Assembly (NCBI RefSeq): GCF_003992665.1
Contig: NZ_RZMX01000018.1
Location: 31,244 to 95,243 of the forward strand
Direction of reading: 5' to 3'
Source of the DNA: Pelagibacterium montanilacus
GTDB taxonomy: Bacteria; Pseudomonadota; Alphaproteobacteria; Rhizobiales; Devosiaceae
Length of the DNA stretch: 64,000 nt
Position numbers and translations under genes: made by a program. The notes under the pieces are model-generated. The model was given only the letters and a program-made list of their open reading frames with translations, was not told the DNA's origin and ran no database searches. The first letter of the stretch is position 1. Each line of letters opens with the position of its first letter. Below are positions 33,934 to 44,171 of the stretch, in pieces.

Positions 33934-34792
33934 GACCTGGAACAACAAGGCATGGTTTCTCGTCCTGCCGGTTCTGCTGCTGGTCGGGTTCTCGGCGGTC
34001 ATCCCGCTGATGACGGTGGTGAACTACTCGGTGCAGGATACCTTCGGGAACAACGTGTTCTTCTGGGCCGGCCTGAGCTGGTTCGAGCAGGTGCTCAATT
34101 CCAGCCGTTTCCATGATGCGCTGGTGCGCAACCTCGTGTTCTCTCTCACCATTCTGGCGATCGAAATCCCGCTGGGCATCTTCATCGCCCTCAACATGCC
34201 CCGCAAGGGGTGGGGCGTTCCGGTCTGTCTCGTTTTGATGGCGCTGCCGCTGCTGATCCCCTGGAACGTCGTGGGCACCATCTGGCAGGTGTTCGGCCGC
34301 GTCGATATCGGGCTTCTGGGCCGTACGCTCGCCGCCATGGGCATCGACTACAACTACGCCACAAATCCAGTGGCTGCCTGGGTCACCGTGGTGGTGATGG
34401 ATGTCTGGCACTGGACATCGCTCGTAGTGCTGCTGTGCTATGCGGGTCTCGTGTCGATCCCGGACGCCTATTATCAGGCCGCCAAGATCGACGGAGCCTC
34501 GCGCTGGTCCGTCTTCCGCTACATCCAGCTCCCCAAGATGCACAGGGTGCTTCTGATCGCAGTACTGCTGCGGTTCATGGACAGCTTCATGATATACACG
34601 GAACCCTTCGTGGTGACCGGTGGCGGTCCTGGCTCGACCACGACGTTTCTCTCGATCGACCTGGTGAAAATGGCAATCGGTCAGTTCGACCTAGGTCCGG
34701 CTGCAGCGATGTCGATCATCTACTTCCTGATCATTTTGCTGCTGAGCTGGATCTTTTACACGGTGATGACGAACTACGATGCGAGGCGCTGA
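33926..34792 (+). CDS. glpP: Glycerol ABC importer permease GlpP
   Basis: This 288-residue permease has six hydrophobic segments (about 10-30, 70-92, 100-125, 155-175, 205-225, 255-280), MalF-type. The EAA loop reads YYQAAKIDGASRWSVFRYI (about 182-200), the contact for the ATPases. GGGAGG precedes ATG 33926, which lies within the glpT end. It forms the membrane pore with GlpQ. Confidence 0.88.
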   Translation: MDKTWNNKAWFLVLPVLLLVGFSAVIPLMTVVNYSVQDTFGNNVFFWAGLSWFEQVLNSSRFHDALVRNLVFSLTILAIEIPLGIFIALNMPRKGWGVPVCLVLMALPLLIPWNVVGTIWQVFGRVDIGLLGRTLAAMGIDYNYATNPVAAWVTVVVMDVWHWTSLVVLLCYAGLVSIPDAYYQAAKIDGASRWSVFRYIQLPKMHRVLLIAVLLRFMDSFMIYTEPFVVTGGGPGSTTTFLSIDLVKMAIGQFDLGPAAAMSIIYFLIILLLSWIFYTVMTNYDARR

Positions 34793-34793
34793 G

Positions 34794-35714
34794 ATGAACA
34801 GTCAAACCAATCTCTCTGGCGCTCGTGTCGTCCATCGTTCCGTCTCCGCGTCGGCCAGAGCACCCTCGGCCCAGAACGATGCGCTGGCGCGCAAGATGCG
34901 CCGGCGCGGGCAGAAGGCGCGGTTTTCCTGGCTGGTGCCCACGCTTTACATCGTTTTCCTCCTGTTGCCGATCTACTGGCTCGTCAACATGAGCTTCAAG
35001 ACCAATGCGGAGATCCTGGGGGGCTTTTCGCTGTTCCCGCAGAACCCGACGCTGCGCAACTACATGGTGATCTTCACCGACCCGAGCTGGTATTCGGGTT
35101 ACATCAACTCGATCATCTATGTGGTGCTCAACACGACCATTTCGGTCGCCGTGGCGCTGCCCGCAGCCTATGCGTTTTCGCGCTACCGGTTCCTCGGCGA
35201 CAAGCACCTGTTTTTCTGGCTGCTGACCAACCGGATGGCCCCGCCTGCCGTGTTCGCGCTGCCGTTCCTGCAGCTCTACTCATCTTTCGGGCTGATCGAT
35301 ACCCACATCGCCGTGGCGCTGGCGCACTGCCTGTTCAACGTGCCTCTGGCGGTCTGGATCCTCGAGGGCTTCATGTCGGGCGTGCCCAAGGAGATCGACG
35401 AGACCGCCTATGTGGACGGCTACTCGTTCCCGAGGTTCTTTATCAAGATATTCATCCCGCTCATTTCCTCGGGCATCGGCGTGGCAGCGTTCTTCTGCTT
35501 CATGTTCTCCTGGGTGGAGCTTCTTATTGCCCGGACGCTGACAACGACGGACGCCCGGCCCATCGCTTCGGTCATGACCCGAACGGTATCGGCCTCCGGG
35601 CTCGACTGGGGCGTGCTCGCCGCCGCAGGGGTGCTCACGATCATCCCGGGCGCATTGGTCATCTATTTCGTACGCAACTACATCGCCAAGGGCTTTGCCC
35701 TGGGCCGGGTATAG
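34794..35714 (+). CDS. glpQ: Glycerol ABC importer permease GlpQ
   Basis: This 306-residue permease has six helices (MalG-type) after a long, basic, cytoplasm-like N-terminus (residues 1-45). Marks are FLLLPIYWLVNMSFKTNAEI, the EAA loop EIDETAYVDGYSFPRFFIKI and the end FVRNYIAKGFALGRV, typical of MalG-like permeases. The start at 34794 lies 1 bp past the glpP stop. It pairs with GlpP. Confidence 0.88.
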   Translation: MNSQTNLSGARVVHRSVSASARAPSAQNDALARKMRRRGQKARFSWLVPTLYIVFLLLPIYWLVNMSFKTNAEILGGFSLFPQNPTLRNYMVIFTDPSWYSGYINSIIYVVLNTTISVAVALPAAYAFSRYRFLGDKHLFFWLLTNRMAPPAVFALPFLQLYSSFGLIDTHIAVALAHCLFNVPLAVWILEGFMSGVPKEIDETAYVDGYSFPRFFIKIFIPLISSGIGVAAFFCFMFSWVELLIARTLTTTDARPIASVMTRTVSASGLDWGVLAAAGVLTIIPGALVIYFVRNYIAKGFALGRV

Positions 35715-35726
35715 GGGAGCGGTGCC

Positions 35727-36008
35727 ATGAATTTCTCGTGGATGGCATGGACGATGCCGACGGCAATATTCTTTGTTTCGATCTTTGCGCTGATCGCCGC
35801 GATGGGGGTGTGGGAGTACCTCCGTCCCGGCGGCGACCCGCGCATAGGCGTGCTGCGCTTCGAGACGACGCGGGGGGACAGGCTGTTCATCTCGCTCCTG
35901 GGAAGCGCCTTTATCAACCTCGCATGGCTGGGTCTCGTGGACGCCAACCTGTGGTGGTCGCTGGCTCTCAGTGGCGTCTACGCGGTGCTCGTGTTCCGCT
36001 ACGTCTAG
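35727..36008 (+). CDS. glpU: Small membrane protein of the glycerol importer operon (DUF2160-like, GlpU)
   Basis: This 93-residue protein has two to three hydrophobic segments (about 8-28, 53-70, 73-90) and the central MGVWEYLRPGGDPRIGVLRF motif of the DUF2160 small-membrane family. Its position between glpQ and glpV matches glpU of rhizobial glycerol operons. Its role is not known; an accessory transporter subunit or membrane anchor is likely. GGGGAGCGGTGCC lies before the ATG. Confidence 0.78.
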   Translation: MNFSWMAWTMPTAIFFVSIFALIAAMGVWEYLRPGGDPRIGVLRFETTRGDRLFISLLGSAFINLAWLGLVDANLWWSLALSGVYAVLVFRYV

Positions 36009-36111
36009 CCGGCCAGTCCATGGTGCGGGCGACCGCTGGATCGCCCGCACTTCATGCGCACCTGTGGGAGCATGTGCGTGAACTCCAGTTCGCAATCCAA
36101 GGGAGGATTTC

Positions 36112-37845
36112 ATGCGAAGGATACTGATGTCATCAACGGCGGCGATTGTCTTTCTGGGACAATTGGCAGCCCCGGCCTGGGCCGACATGGAAGCGGCGCG
36201 CGCTTTCCTGGACGCCGAGATTGGTGAGCTCTCCTCGCTGACCAGGGAGGAGCAGGAAGAGGAGATGCAGTGGTTCATCGATGCGGCCCAGCCATTCGCA
36301 GGAATGGACATCCGCGTCGTGTCCGAAACCATCACAACCCATGAATACGAAAGCCAGGTTCTGGCCCCGGCATTCTCGGCAATCACCGGCATTCAGGTCA
36401 GCCATGACCTGATCGGCGAAGGCGACGTGGTGGAGCGTCTCCAGAGCCAGATGCAGACCGGCGAGAACCTCTACGACATGTACGTCAACGACTCCGACCT
36501 GATCGGCACGCACTGGCGCTACGATCAGGTGCGCAACCTCACCGACTTCATGGAAGGCGAGGGGGCCGACGTCACGAACCCCAACCTCGATATCGACGAT
36601 TTCGTCGGCATCTCGTTCACCACGGCTCCGGACGGAAAGATCTACCAGCTTCCGATCCAGCAGTTCGCCAACCTCTACTGGTTCCGTTACGACTGGTTCA
36701 CCGATCCCGAGATCATGGCCGATTTCGAAGCCGAATACGGCTATGAGCTGGGCGTGCCGGTGAACTGGTCGGCCTATGAGGACATCGCTGAGTTCTTCAC
36801 CGGTCGAGAGATCGACGGAAACGCGGTCTATGGTCACATGGACTATGGCCGTAAGGATCCTTCGCTCGGATGGCGCTTCACCGACGCCTGGCTGTCGATG
36901 GCCGGCAATGGTGACGTGGGCCTGCCCAACGGTGTTCCCGTCGACGAATGGGGGATCCGCGTGAACGACGCCGGTCAGCCTGTCGGCTCGTGCGTTGCAC
37001 GCGGCGGCGACACCAACGGCCCTGCATCAGTCTACGCCATTCAGAAGTATCTCGATTGGCTCTCGGCCTATGCACCTCCAGAGGCCCAGGGCATGAACTT
37101 CTCGGAGTCCGGTCCCGTGCCGGCTCAGGGTAACATCGCCCAGCAGATCTTCTGGTACACAACCTTCACCGCCGACATGGTCGGGGAGGGTGCACAGGCG
37201 GTCCTCAACGAGGACGGAACGCCAAAATGGCGGATGGCCCCTTCGCCCCATGGCGTCTACTGGGTCGATGGCATGAAGTTGGGTTATCAGGATGCGGGTT
37301 CGGTTACCCTTATGCAGTCCACGCCCGTCGACCGGGCTCAGGCGGCCTGGCTCTATGGGCAGTTCATCGCCTCCAAGACCGTGGACGTGAAAAAGAGCCA
37401 TGTGGGCCTTACCTTCGTGCGTGAATCCACCATCCAGCACGAAAGCTTCACCGAACGGTCGCCCGAGCTGGGTGGGCTGGTCGAGTTCTACCGCTCGCCT
37501 GCTCGCGTCCAGTGGTCGCCGACCGGCACCAATGTTCCGGACTATCCGCGTCTGGCGCAGCTCTGGTGGCAGCATATCGGTGACGCGTCTTCGGGTGAAA
37601 GGACCGCCCAGGAAGCCATGGACGCGCTGTGTGCCGAGCAGGAGGCCGTCATGGCCCGCCTCGAGGCCGCTGGCGTGCAGGGTGAATACGGGCCGCTGCT
37701 CAACGAGGAACAGTCCTTCGAGTACTGGGTGGAGCAAGCCCAGGCCAATGGCACCATTGCGCCGCAGCCCGCCAAGGAAAACGAGGACGAGGAACCGCTC
37801 ACCATCGGCTATGACGAGCTGATCCAGAGCTGGGCTGCCGAATAA
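36112..37845 (+). CDS. glpV: Glycerol ABC importer periplasmic binding protein GlpV
   Basis: This 577-residue protein has a signal peptide (SSTAAIVFLGQLAAPAWA), unusually long for a sugar-binding protein but normal for the GlpV/glycerol group. Landmarks are FIDAAQPFAGMDIRVVSETI, NLYDMYVNDSDLIGTHWRYD, QLPIQQFANLYWFRYDWF and GRKDPSLGWRFTDAWLSM. AAGGGAGG precedes ATG 36112. It captures glycerol in the periplasm for GlpPQST. It is followed by a hairpin before glpK. Confidence 0.88.
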   Translation: MRRILMSSTAAIVFLGQLAAPAWADMEAARAFLDAEIGELSSLTREEQEEEMQWFIDAAQPFAGMDIRVVSETITTHEYESQVLAPAFSAITGIQVSHDLIGEGDVVERLQSQMQTGENLYDMYVNDSDLIGTHWRYDQVRNLTDFMEGEGADVTNPNLDIDDFVGISFTTAPDGKIYQLPIQQFANLYWFRYDWFTDPEIMADFEAEYGYELGVPVNWSAYEDIAEFFTGREIDGNAVYGHMDYGRKDPSLGWRFTDAWLSMAGNGDVGLPNGVPVDEWGIRVNDAGQPVGSCVARGGDTNGPASVYAIQKYLDWLSAYAPPEAQGMNFSESGPVPAQGNIAQQIFWYTTFTADMVGEGAQAVLNEDGTPKWRMAPSPHGVYWVDGMKLGYQDAGSVTLMQSTPVDRAQAAWLYGQFIASKTVDVKKSHVGLTFVRESTIQHESFTERSPELGGLVEFYRSPARVQWSPTGTNVPDYPRLAQLWWQHIGDASSGERTAQEAMDALCAEQEAVMARLEAAGVQGEYGPLLNEEQSFEYWVEQAQANGTIAPQPAKENEDEEPLTIGYDELIQSWAAE

Positions 37846-37858
37846 GGCAGACCGCACC

Positions 37859-37883
37859 GTGCCGGGGCCTAGGGCCCCGGCAC
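37859..37883 (+). promoter_or_regulatory. Perfect hairpin between glpV and glpK
   Basis: GTGCCGGGGCC / GGCCCCGGCAC form an 11-bp perfect stem with a 3-base loop, 13 bases after the glpV stop and followed by GTCTTTTCTC. It could terminate part of the transcripts or stabilise glpV mRNA before glpK. Confidence 0.7.
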
Positions 37884-37911
37884 GTCTTTTCTCATCTCAA
37901 AGGACATTGCT

Positions 37912-39408
37912 GTGACCGGATATGTCTTGGCCATCGATCAGGGCACCACGTCCACGCGTGCCATCATCTTTGATGGGGCGATGAAGCCTGTCGCGAGTGC
38001 ACAGAAGGAGTTCCGGCAGCACTTTCCTGCTCCCGGTTGGGTCGAGCATGACGCCGAAGACATATGGACCACCGTCGTGTGGTCGGTCAGGGCGGCGATA
38101 GACAAGGCGGGCATCGCGCCCTCGGCTATCGCGGGCATCGGCATCACCAACCAGCGCGAAACCACGATGCTGTGGGATCGGGAGACGGGCCGGCCGATCG
38201 CCAACGCCATTGTGTGGCAGGACCGTCGCACCAGCGCCAAATGCGATGCACTGCGCGAAAGCGGGCTCGAGCTGCTCGTGCGCGAACGCACCGGGCTTCT
38301 GCTCGATCCCTATTTCGCGGGGACCAAGATCTCCTGGCTGTTGGAGCATGTGGAGGGGGCAAGGCAAAAGGCGGACGCAGGCAGGCTGGCCTTCGGCACC
38401 ATCGACAGCTTCCTTGTCTGGCGTCTGACCGGCGGCCGGGCGCACGTGACCGACGCGACCAATGCCAGCCGGACCCTGCTGTTCGACATCCACGAACAGA
38501 AATGGGACCCCGAACTCTGCGCAGCGCTCGACATCCCGGCATCGCTGCTTCCGGTTGTGGAAGATTGCGCGGCCGAGTTTGGCCAGTGCGACCCCGCGCT
38601 TTTCGGTGCGCCCATTCCCATCCGCGGCATCGCCGGGGATCAGCAGGCAGCGCTGATCGGTCAGGCCTGTTTTGCTCCGGGCATGGTGAAAGCCACGTTC
38701 GGCACGGGGTGCTTCGTGCTGCTCAACACGGGAGATCAGTGCGTGAATTCCGCCAACAGGCTGCTCTCGACCGTGGCCTGCCGCATCAACAATACCCCGA
38801 CCTATGCGCTGGAAGGCTCCATCTTCATGGCCGGGGCGACCGTGAAGTGGCTACGCGACGAGCTCGGCATGATCGGGGCGTCCGAGGAGGTCGGACCGCT
38901 GGCCGCAACTTCAGATCCCGATCAGCCGATCTACCTTGTGCCGGCCTTCGTCGGGCTGGGTGCGCCTTGGTGGCAGGCCAATGCGAGGGCCGCAATCTTC
39001 GGGATGACGCGAAGCACGGGACGGGCGGAATTCGCGCGCGCAGCGCTCGAGGCGGTCTGCTACCAGACCCGCGATCTGCTCGACGCCATGCACCGGGACT
39101 GGCAGCCTGGTGGGCACCATACCGTCCTGAGGGCCGATGGCGGCATGGTGGCATCGGACTGGATGATGCAGCGGCTGGCCGACATCACCGACGCGCCGGT
39201 CGACCGGCCCGTATTTCTCGAAACCACGGCGCTGGGCGCGGCATGGCTGGCGGGGCACCAGGCCGGGATATGGCCCGACCAGGAGGGATTCGCGCGGATC
39301 TGGCAGGTCGATGAGCGGTTCGAGGCGCAATGGGATGAAGGGCTTCGTTCCGCGCGCATCGCTGGATGGCACGAGGCCCTGCGGTTGACGGTATCGGCCA
39401 AGTTCTAG
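37912..39408 (+). CDS. glpK: Glycerol kinase
   Basis: This 498-residue kinase phosphorylates glycerol to glycerol-3-phosphate, trapping it for GlpD. FGGY features are [13 protein letters not shown] (8-20), [33 protein letters not shown] and the C-terminal [20 protein letters not shown]. The start is GTG 37912 after AAAGGA. It is the last gene of the glycerol regulon, 66 bp after glpV and behind a hairpin. Confidence 0.95.
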   Translation: MTGYVLAIDQGTTSTRAIIFDGAMKPVASAQKEFRQHFPAPGWVEHDAEDIWTTVVWSVRAAIDKAGIAPSAIAGIGITNQRETTMLWDRETGRPIANAIVWQDRRTSAKCDALRESGLELLVRERTGLLLDPYFAGTKISWLLEHVEGARQKADAGRLAFGTIDSFLVWRLTGGRAHVTDATNASRTLLFDIHEQKWDPELCAALDIPASLLPVVEDCAAEFGQCDPALFGAPIPIRGIAGDQQAALIGQACFAPGMVKATFGTGCFVLLNTGDQCVNSANRLLSTVACRINNTPTYALEGSIFMAGATVKWLRDELGMIGASEEVGPLAATSDPDQPIYLVPAFVGLGAPWWQANARAAIFGMTRSTGRAEFARAALEAVCYQTRDLLDAMHRDWQPGGHHTVLRADGGMVASDWMMQRLADITDAPVDRPVFLETTALGAAWLAGHQAGIWPDQEGFARIWQVDERFEAQWDEGLRSARIAGWHEALRLTVSAKF

Positions 39409-39578
39409 TCGGCGCGAACCAATGCAGAGCAGCGAGCGCAGGGGCAATTTGCCTCGCATTCAGGTCCACGAGACATCGGTGGTGGCCTCGGGCCGTGCCA
39501 TGAGGCTAACATAGGCGCATCCGGAACGTCGCAGGCCCGGTGGCATTAAGGTGCCAGTATCCAGCTTTGGGGGCAGGG

Positions 39579-41297
39579 ATGACGGTGCACAATTGGGGTT
39601 TCACGCCCGGTTCGGCAGATTGGACGGCGCGGCTTTGGGCGCCCGAGGCGCAATCGGTCAAGCTGGTCTGCCAGCAGGGCCTGATTGACATGCAGCGCGA
39701 GCCGGACGGCTATTGGGTGCTGGACACAAAAGCCGAGGCCGGAATGGTCTATGGCTTTTCCGTCGACGGCCTTGAGGTGCCCGATCCGGCCAGCCGGTTG
39801 CAGGCAGGCGACGTTCACGGCCGATCGGTTGCGGTCGACCACGGCGCGTTTGCGTGGCAGTGCGACTGGCGGGGCAGGGACTGGGCCGAGGCCGTGATCT
39901 ACGAAATGCATGTGGGGACGTTCACCCCCGAGGGCACGTTCTCCAGCGCCCGGGTCAAGCTTGAGATGCTGGCCGAACTCGGGTTCACTGCCATCGAGAT
40001 CATGCCGGTGGGCCAATTTCCCGGCGACCGGGGATGGGGCTATGATGGCGTGCTGCCTTTCGCGCCTCATCCCGCCTACGGCACGCCCGACGATCTCAAG
40101 CGCCTTGTCGATCATGCCCACAGCTTGGGGCTGATGGTGATGCTCGATGTGGTGATGAACCATTTCGGCCCAGATGGCGCTTATCTGCACGCTACGGCAC
40201 CGGAATTCTTCGACAAGGACCGGCATACCCCCTGGGGCGCGGCGATCGACTTTTCGCGGCAACCGGTGCGGGATTTCTGGATCGAGTGCGCGCTGATGTG
40301 GATCGTTGACTACAGGTTCGACGGCCTGCGGCTCGATGCGGTCCATCAGATAACCGGCCCCAAGGCGGAGACGTTCTTTGCCGAACTGGCCGAACGCACC
40401 AGAGCCGCCGATCCCGGACGCCAGATTCATCTCGTCGTAGAGGACGAGAGCAACGATCCCGAGCTACGCGAGGCGTTTGGCTACGATGCGACCTGGAACG
40501 ACGATTTCCATCACGCCGTCCATACGGCTCTGACCGGAGAGGATCATTCCTACTACAAGAGCTTCGCCCACGATCCGATTGGTGATCTGGCTCTGGCTCT
40601 CGAACGGGGGCATATCGAGGAAGGCCAGCCCCGCCCGGGGAGGGATACGCCGCGCGGCAAGGCCAGCGGGCATTTGCCGACCACCGGCTTCGTCAATTCC
40701 ACCCAGACCCACGATCAGGTGGGCAACAGAGCGAATGGGGACCGGCTGCTCTCGCTTGCCGATCCGGCCGGGGTTGCCGTGGCCTATGCGCTCAACCTCG
40801 TTGCGCCCTATATCCCGATGGTCTTCATGGGCGAGGAGCGGGGCGAGACGGCGCCCTTCCTGTTCTTTGCAGACTATGAGGGGCAACTGGCCGAAAGCGT
40901 GAGGACCGGACGCGCCCAGGAATTCGCCGAAATCGCCTCCATGGGCGCCGATGTGCCCGATCCGCTTTCGCCAGAGACCTTCGCCCGCTCGCGGATCGAT
41001 TGGAGCGATACCGATCACGCCCGGTTCTGGCAGAACCTGACCCGCGATGCGCTGGACTTCCGCGCCAACCATCTTGTGCCCATGCTCAAGGCAGGTGCCG
41101 AAGCGGATGGACAAGTGACCGTCGCAGGCGAGCGGGCTCTGGCCGCAAGCTGGACATTCGGGGCCGGCGTGCTGCGGATCGCGCTAAACTTCGGAACCGT
41201 CGGGGCGTTCTGCACCCCCCTCGGCGAGCCGGGCTTCAGACTGGGCGACATAGAACGGGACGCATACGCGCTCCATGCAAGGATAGACAGATCATGA
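39579..41297 (+). CDS. treZ: Malto-oligosyltrehalose trehalohydrolase
   Basis: This 572-residue GH13 enzyme releases trehalose from maltooligosyl-trehalose. The N-terminal beta-sandwich (about 1-85) is followed by the barrel: IYEMHVGTFTPEGTF, VMNHFGPDGAY, FDGLRLDAVHQI with the nucleophile Asp, LVVEDESND with the acid/base Glu, and TQTHDQVGNRA with the third Asp. GGGGGCAGGG precedes ATG 39579. Its stop overlaps the treY start (ATGA). With TreY it makes trehalose from glycogen-type glucans; no treX or glg gene is in the window. Spacer 39409-39578 shows no feature. Confidence 0.92.
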   Translation: MTVHNWGFTPGSADWTARLWAPEAQSVKLVCQQGLIDMQREPDGYWVLDTKAEAGMVYGFSVDGLEVPDPASRLQAGDVHGRSVAVDHGAFAWQCDWRGRDWAEAVIYEMHVGTFTPEGTFSSARVKLEMLAELGFTAIEIMPVGQFPGDRGWGYDGVLPFAPHPAYGTPDDLKRLVDHAHSLGLMVMLDVVMNHFGPDGAYLHATAPEFFDKDRHTPWGAAIDFSRQPVRDFWIECALMWIVDYRFDGLRLDAVHQITGPKAETFFAELAERTRAADPGRQIHLVVEDESNDPELREAFGYDATWNDDFHHAVHTALTGEDHSYYKSFAHDPIGDLALALERGHIEEGQPRPGRDTPRGKASGHLPTTGFVNSTQTHDQVGNRANGDRLLSLADPAGVAVAYALNLVAPYIPMVFMGEERGETAPFLFFADYEGQLAESVRTGRAQEFAEIASMGADVPDPLSPETFARSRIDWSDTDHARFWQNLTRDALDFRANHLVPMLKAGAEADGQVTVAGERALAASWTFGAGVLRIALNFGTVGAFCTPLGEPGFRLGDIERDAYALHARIDRS

Positions 41298-43531
41298 TCC
41301 CGCGTATTCCCACGGCGACCTACAGGATCCAGCTTCGCGAGGGAATGGGGTTCGCCGAGGTCGAGGGGCATCTCGATTATTTCAAGGGCCTGGGGATATC
41401 CCATCTCTACCTCTCGCCGATTTTCCAGGCGGCAAAGGGATCGACCCATGGTTACGATGTGACCGATCCTACGGAAATCGATCCGACGATCGGCGGACGG
41501 GCCGGATTCGAGGCTCTCGCGCGGGCAGCCAGAGCTCGCGATATCGGCATCATCCTCGATATCGTGCCCAATCACACCGCGTTCACCCTGGACAACCCCT
41601 GGTTGCGCGACGTCCTGATGCATGGGGAGGCGAGCGCCTTTGCGCCCCATTTCGACATCGACTGGAAGGCAGGGCCGCTCGTGCTGCCATTCCTGCCCGA
41701 GCCTTTCGAGAAGATGATCGGTGAGGGACGCTTCGCCATCGATGGGGACCAATGGGTCTTTGACGACGTGCGCGTCCCCATGGCCCCGGGCACCGAGGGC
41801 GGCGATCTGCGTGCGGCCCATGAGGCTCAGCACTGGCGGCTGGTGCATTGGGAACTGGAGCGCGACGGGATCACCCATCGGCGGTTCTTCAACGTGACGA
41901 GCCTTGTGGGCATGCGGGTGGAAGACCCCAAAGTGTTCGAGGATACGCACGCGCTCATCTTCGATCTGGTCAGAGAAGGCCTCGTCCATGGGCTGCGGGT
42001 CGACCATATCGATGGGCTGGTCGATCCCAGCCAGTATCTCGGCCGATTGGCCGAGGCGCTTCCCGACACTCCGGTCTGGATCGAAAAGATCGTCGTGGGT
42101 AGCGAAGAAGTCCCCGAGCACTGGGCGACGGCGGGAACTACCGGCTATGAGGCCGCGCGCATGATCGCGCGGCTGCTGACAGTCAAGGAGGGGCTCGAGC
42201 GGCTTGACGACTATTGGAGCGAGACGACGGGCATCAGCGAGGATTTCGCGGCGAGCCTCGTTCGCGCCAAGCGCGATATTCTCGATAACGAGCTGGCTGC
42301 CGAGCGGCTTCAGCTTGTCGGGCTGGCAGCCGTCGCTGCCGGAGGCTCCACGATTGCCGAGGCGGGGCCGGAGTCCTTGCGCGAGGCGGTAACCGCCCTT
42401 TTGCTCGGCATGCGGCGCTACCGCACCTACTTCACGCGCGAGGATCGACCATCCGACGATCGTGAGCTGGTCTCCCAAATCGTTGAAGACGCGGCGCCGA
42501 ACTTGCGCTCCAGCCGGACGCTGGAATTGCTGCGCCAGATGATCGTCGACCCAGGGACAGACGAGGCACACGCCTTCGTGGTGCGCTTCCAGCAGGTCTC
42601 AGGTGCCCTGCTGGCCAAGGCGCAGGAGGACACGGCCGGGTTCCGCTGGACGCGATTCATCGCTGCCAATGAGGTGGGGGCCGAGCCGGAAGAGGCGGAT
42701 GTGGCGGCCGAGGAGGCACAGCGGTTCCTCGACCGGCGAAGCGCCACCGAGATGACGCTGACCTCGACCCACGACACAAAGCGGTCCGAGGACTCCCGCA
42801 TGCGGCTGGTGGCGATCAGCCATCTGCCCGAAATGTTCATCGCGCTCTACGACGCGGCAGCCGAGCTTCCGGATGCAGGAAGGGTCGAGGCGCGGTGGCG
42901 GTGGTATATCGTACAATCGGCGCTGGCGCTGTTTTCCGACGCGGTCGACGAGATCGGGGACCGGCTCGACGGACACATAGAAAAGGCGATGCGCGAGGCG
43001 AAGCTGACAAGCTTCTGGACGCGGCCCGACACACAAGCCGAGAGCAACGCACGGGCCTTCGCGCGCGAGGTGCTGCAGTCTTGGACCCAGGATCGGCCGG
43101 AGGCACTTGCCGCACTCATCGAGCGGGGAAACGCTCTGTCCCTCGCGCAACTCGCGCTCAAAGCCGTTATGCCGGGATTCCCCGATTTCTACCGCGGCTC
43201 GGAGATTTCGTTTCTTGCCCTGACCGACCCCGACAACCGGCTGCCGGTGGACTGGGGCAGGATGCAGCGCGCCCATGAGGGCGATGGGTTCGATGCCACC
43301 AAGGCCCGATGGACGCGGGAGTTGCTCGCCATGCGCGCCGCCGAGCCAGAGTTTTTCTCCACCGCGACAGCCGTCCTGAAACGCAGCGAGGATCGGATAC
43401 GGCTGGTGCGCCAACTTGACGGCACTGTCCTGGCTGTCGAGATTTCCCACGGCCCACGCTCAGCCGATCCAGCCCCCATCCTCTCCATCGCGTTCGATGG
43501 TGACGTCGCGGTGAGTCTCTATCGGAGCTGA
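41294..43531 (+). CDS. treY: Malto-oligosyltrehalose synthase
   Basis: This 745-residue GH13 enzyme is an intramolecular transglucosidase that turns the reducing end of a maltodextrin into a trehalosyl unit. Marks are TATYRIQLREGMGF (7-20), YLSPIFQAAKGSTHGYDVTD, DIVPNHTAF, GLRVDHIDGLVDP (nucleophile region), WIEKIVVGSEEVP (acid/base Glu) and LTSTHDTKRSEDSRMRL (third Asp). It is within the usual range of bacterial TreY lengths. It is translationally coupled to treZ. Confidence 0.93.
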   Translation: MIPRIPTATYRIQLREGMGFAEVEGHLDYFKGLGISHLYLSPIFQAAKGSTHGYDVTDPTEIDPTIGGRAGFEALARAARARDIGIILDIVPNHTAFTLDNPWLRDVLMHGEASAFAPHFDIDWKAGPLVLPFLPEPFEKMIGEGRFAIDGDQWVFDDVRVPMAPGTEGGDLRAAHEAQHWRLVHWELERDGITHRRFFNVTSLVGMRVEDPKVFEDTHALIFDLVREGLVHGLRVDHIDGLVDPSQYLGRLAEALPDTPVWIEKIVVGSEEVPEHWATAGTTGYEAARMIARLLTVKEGLERLDDYWSETTGISEDFAASLVRAKRDILDNELAAERLQLVGLAAVAAGGSTIAEAGPESLREAVTALLLGMRRYRTYFTREDRPSDDRELVSQIVEDAAPNLRSSRTLELLRQMIVDPGTDEAHAFVVRFQQVSGALLAKAQEDTAGFRWTRFIAANEVGAEPEEADVAAEEAQRFLDRRSATEMTLTSTHDTKRSEDSRMRLVAISHLPEMFIALYDAAAELPDAGRVEARWRWYIVQSALALFSDAVDEIGDRLDGHIEKAMREAKLTSFWTRPDTQAESNARAFAREVLQSWTQDRPEALAALIERGNALSLAQLALKAVMPGFPDFYRGSEISFLALTDPDNRLPVDWGRMQRAHEGDGFDATKARWTRELLAMRAAEPEFFSTATAVLKRSEDRIRLVRQLDGTVLAVEISHGPRSADPAPILSIAFDGDVAVSLYRS

Positions 43532-43652
43532 CGCCTAGTGGCTCCGTTTGCGCGTGTGACCGACGATCAGTTGCATGTGGTGGCCGGGCTTCTCATCGCG
43601 GGGACCGGCTTGGCGATTGTGGTGTGGGCGCCCCGATGGCTTCGGCCTGGGT

Positions 43653-43679
43653 TGGCACCACGGGCAAGACCCGTGGTGC
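43653..43679. terminator. Bidirectional terminator-like hairpin
   Basis: GGCACCACGGG / CCCGTGGTGCC, an 11-bp perfect stem with loop CAAGA, lies between the converging treY and DUF2934 genes. No T-run is seen on either side. Confidence 0.6.
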
Positions 43680-43701
43680 CCGATTGGGTGACCGCGGATC
43701 G

Positions 43702-43989
43702 TCAGCGGTCGAGGCGTGTGCGCTGGGGCGATGAGGCGGCTGGAGAAGCCGTGCCCGTGCTGTCGGGCTCATCGCCCTCCAGCGTATTCTCGCCACCGGT
43801 CTTTCCGGGGTCGTCCCCGGCGGCGCCGATCGGGCCTTCGGTGCTGCCATCCTCTTGCGGGCCGTCGTCTGCAGAGCCGCTGTCCTCGCTGGCCCGAAGC
43901 CAATGCTCCAGATCACGGCCTTCCGGCTTGCCTTCCTTTTCCCAAAGTTCATACGCCCGGCGACGGATGTCTTCGTCCGACATGTTCAT
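43702..43989 (-). CDS. DUF2934 domain protein
   Basis: This 95-residue cytoplasmic protein has a DUF2934 helix pair at the N-terminus: DEDIRRRAYELWEKEGKPEG then RDLEHWLRA (about 5-33). An acidic Gly/Ser-rich tail and a basic end (PQRTRLDR) follow. DUF2934 proteins often sit beside glycogen or trehalose enzymes, which matches treZY here. Function unknown. A second ATG lies two codons in (43983). Confidence 0.75.
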   Translation of the reverse strand: MNMSDEDIRRRAYELWEKEGKPEGRDLEHWLRASEDSGSADDGPQEDGSTEGPIGAAGDDPGKTGGENTLEGDEPDSTGTASPAASSPQRTRLDR

Positions 43990-44171
43990 GATCGCGACTT
44001 TCGTTTCTGGCTGATGGTTCTCTCAAACGCCGGTCCTTCGCGCCCGTTCCCCGAGCCGCGCAGGTGGTTGGTCCAGCGCTGCAAGGCCCTGGTAGCAGGG
44101 CCTTTCCGGCCTTTCCGCCGCCTGTATCAGCAACCCAGGTTAGTGCGCCTGAGCGGTCGGCATGCGATTGC

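Noticed and set aside
43538..44014. Plus-strand ORF starting with a hydrophobic stretch (HVVAGLLIAGTGLAIVVWAP)
   Set aside because: It runs antisense to the DUF2934 gene, which has a recognisable domain, and crosses a strong hairpin; it has only a GTG start without a ribosome site. A very short membrane peptide cannot be excluded.
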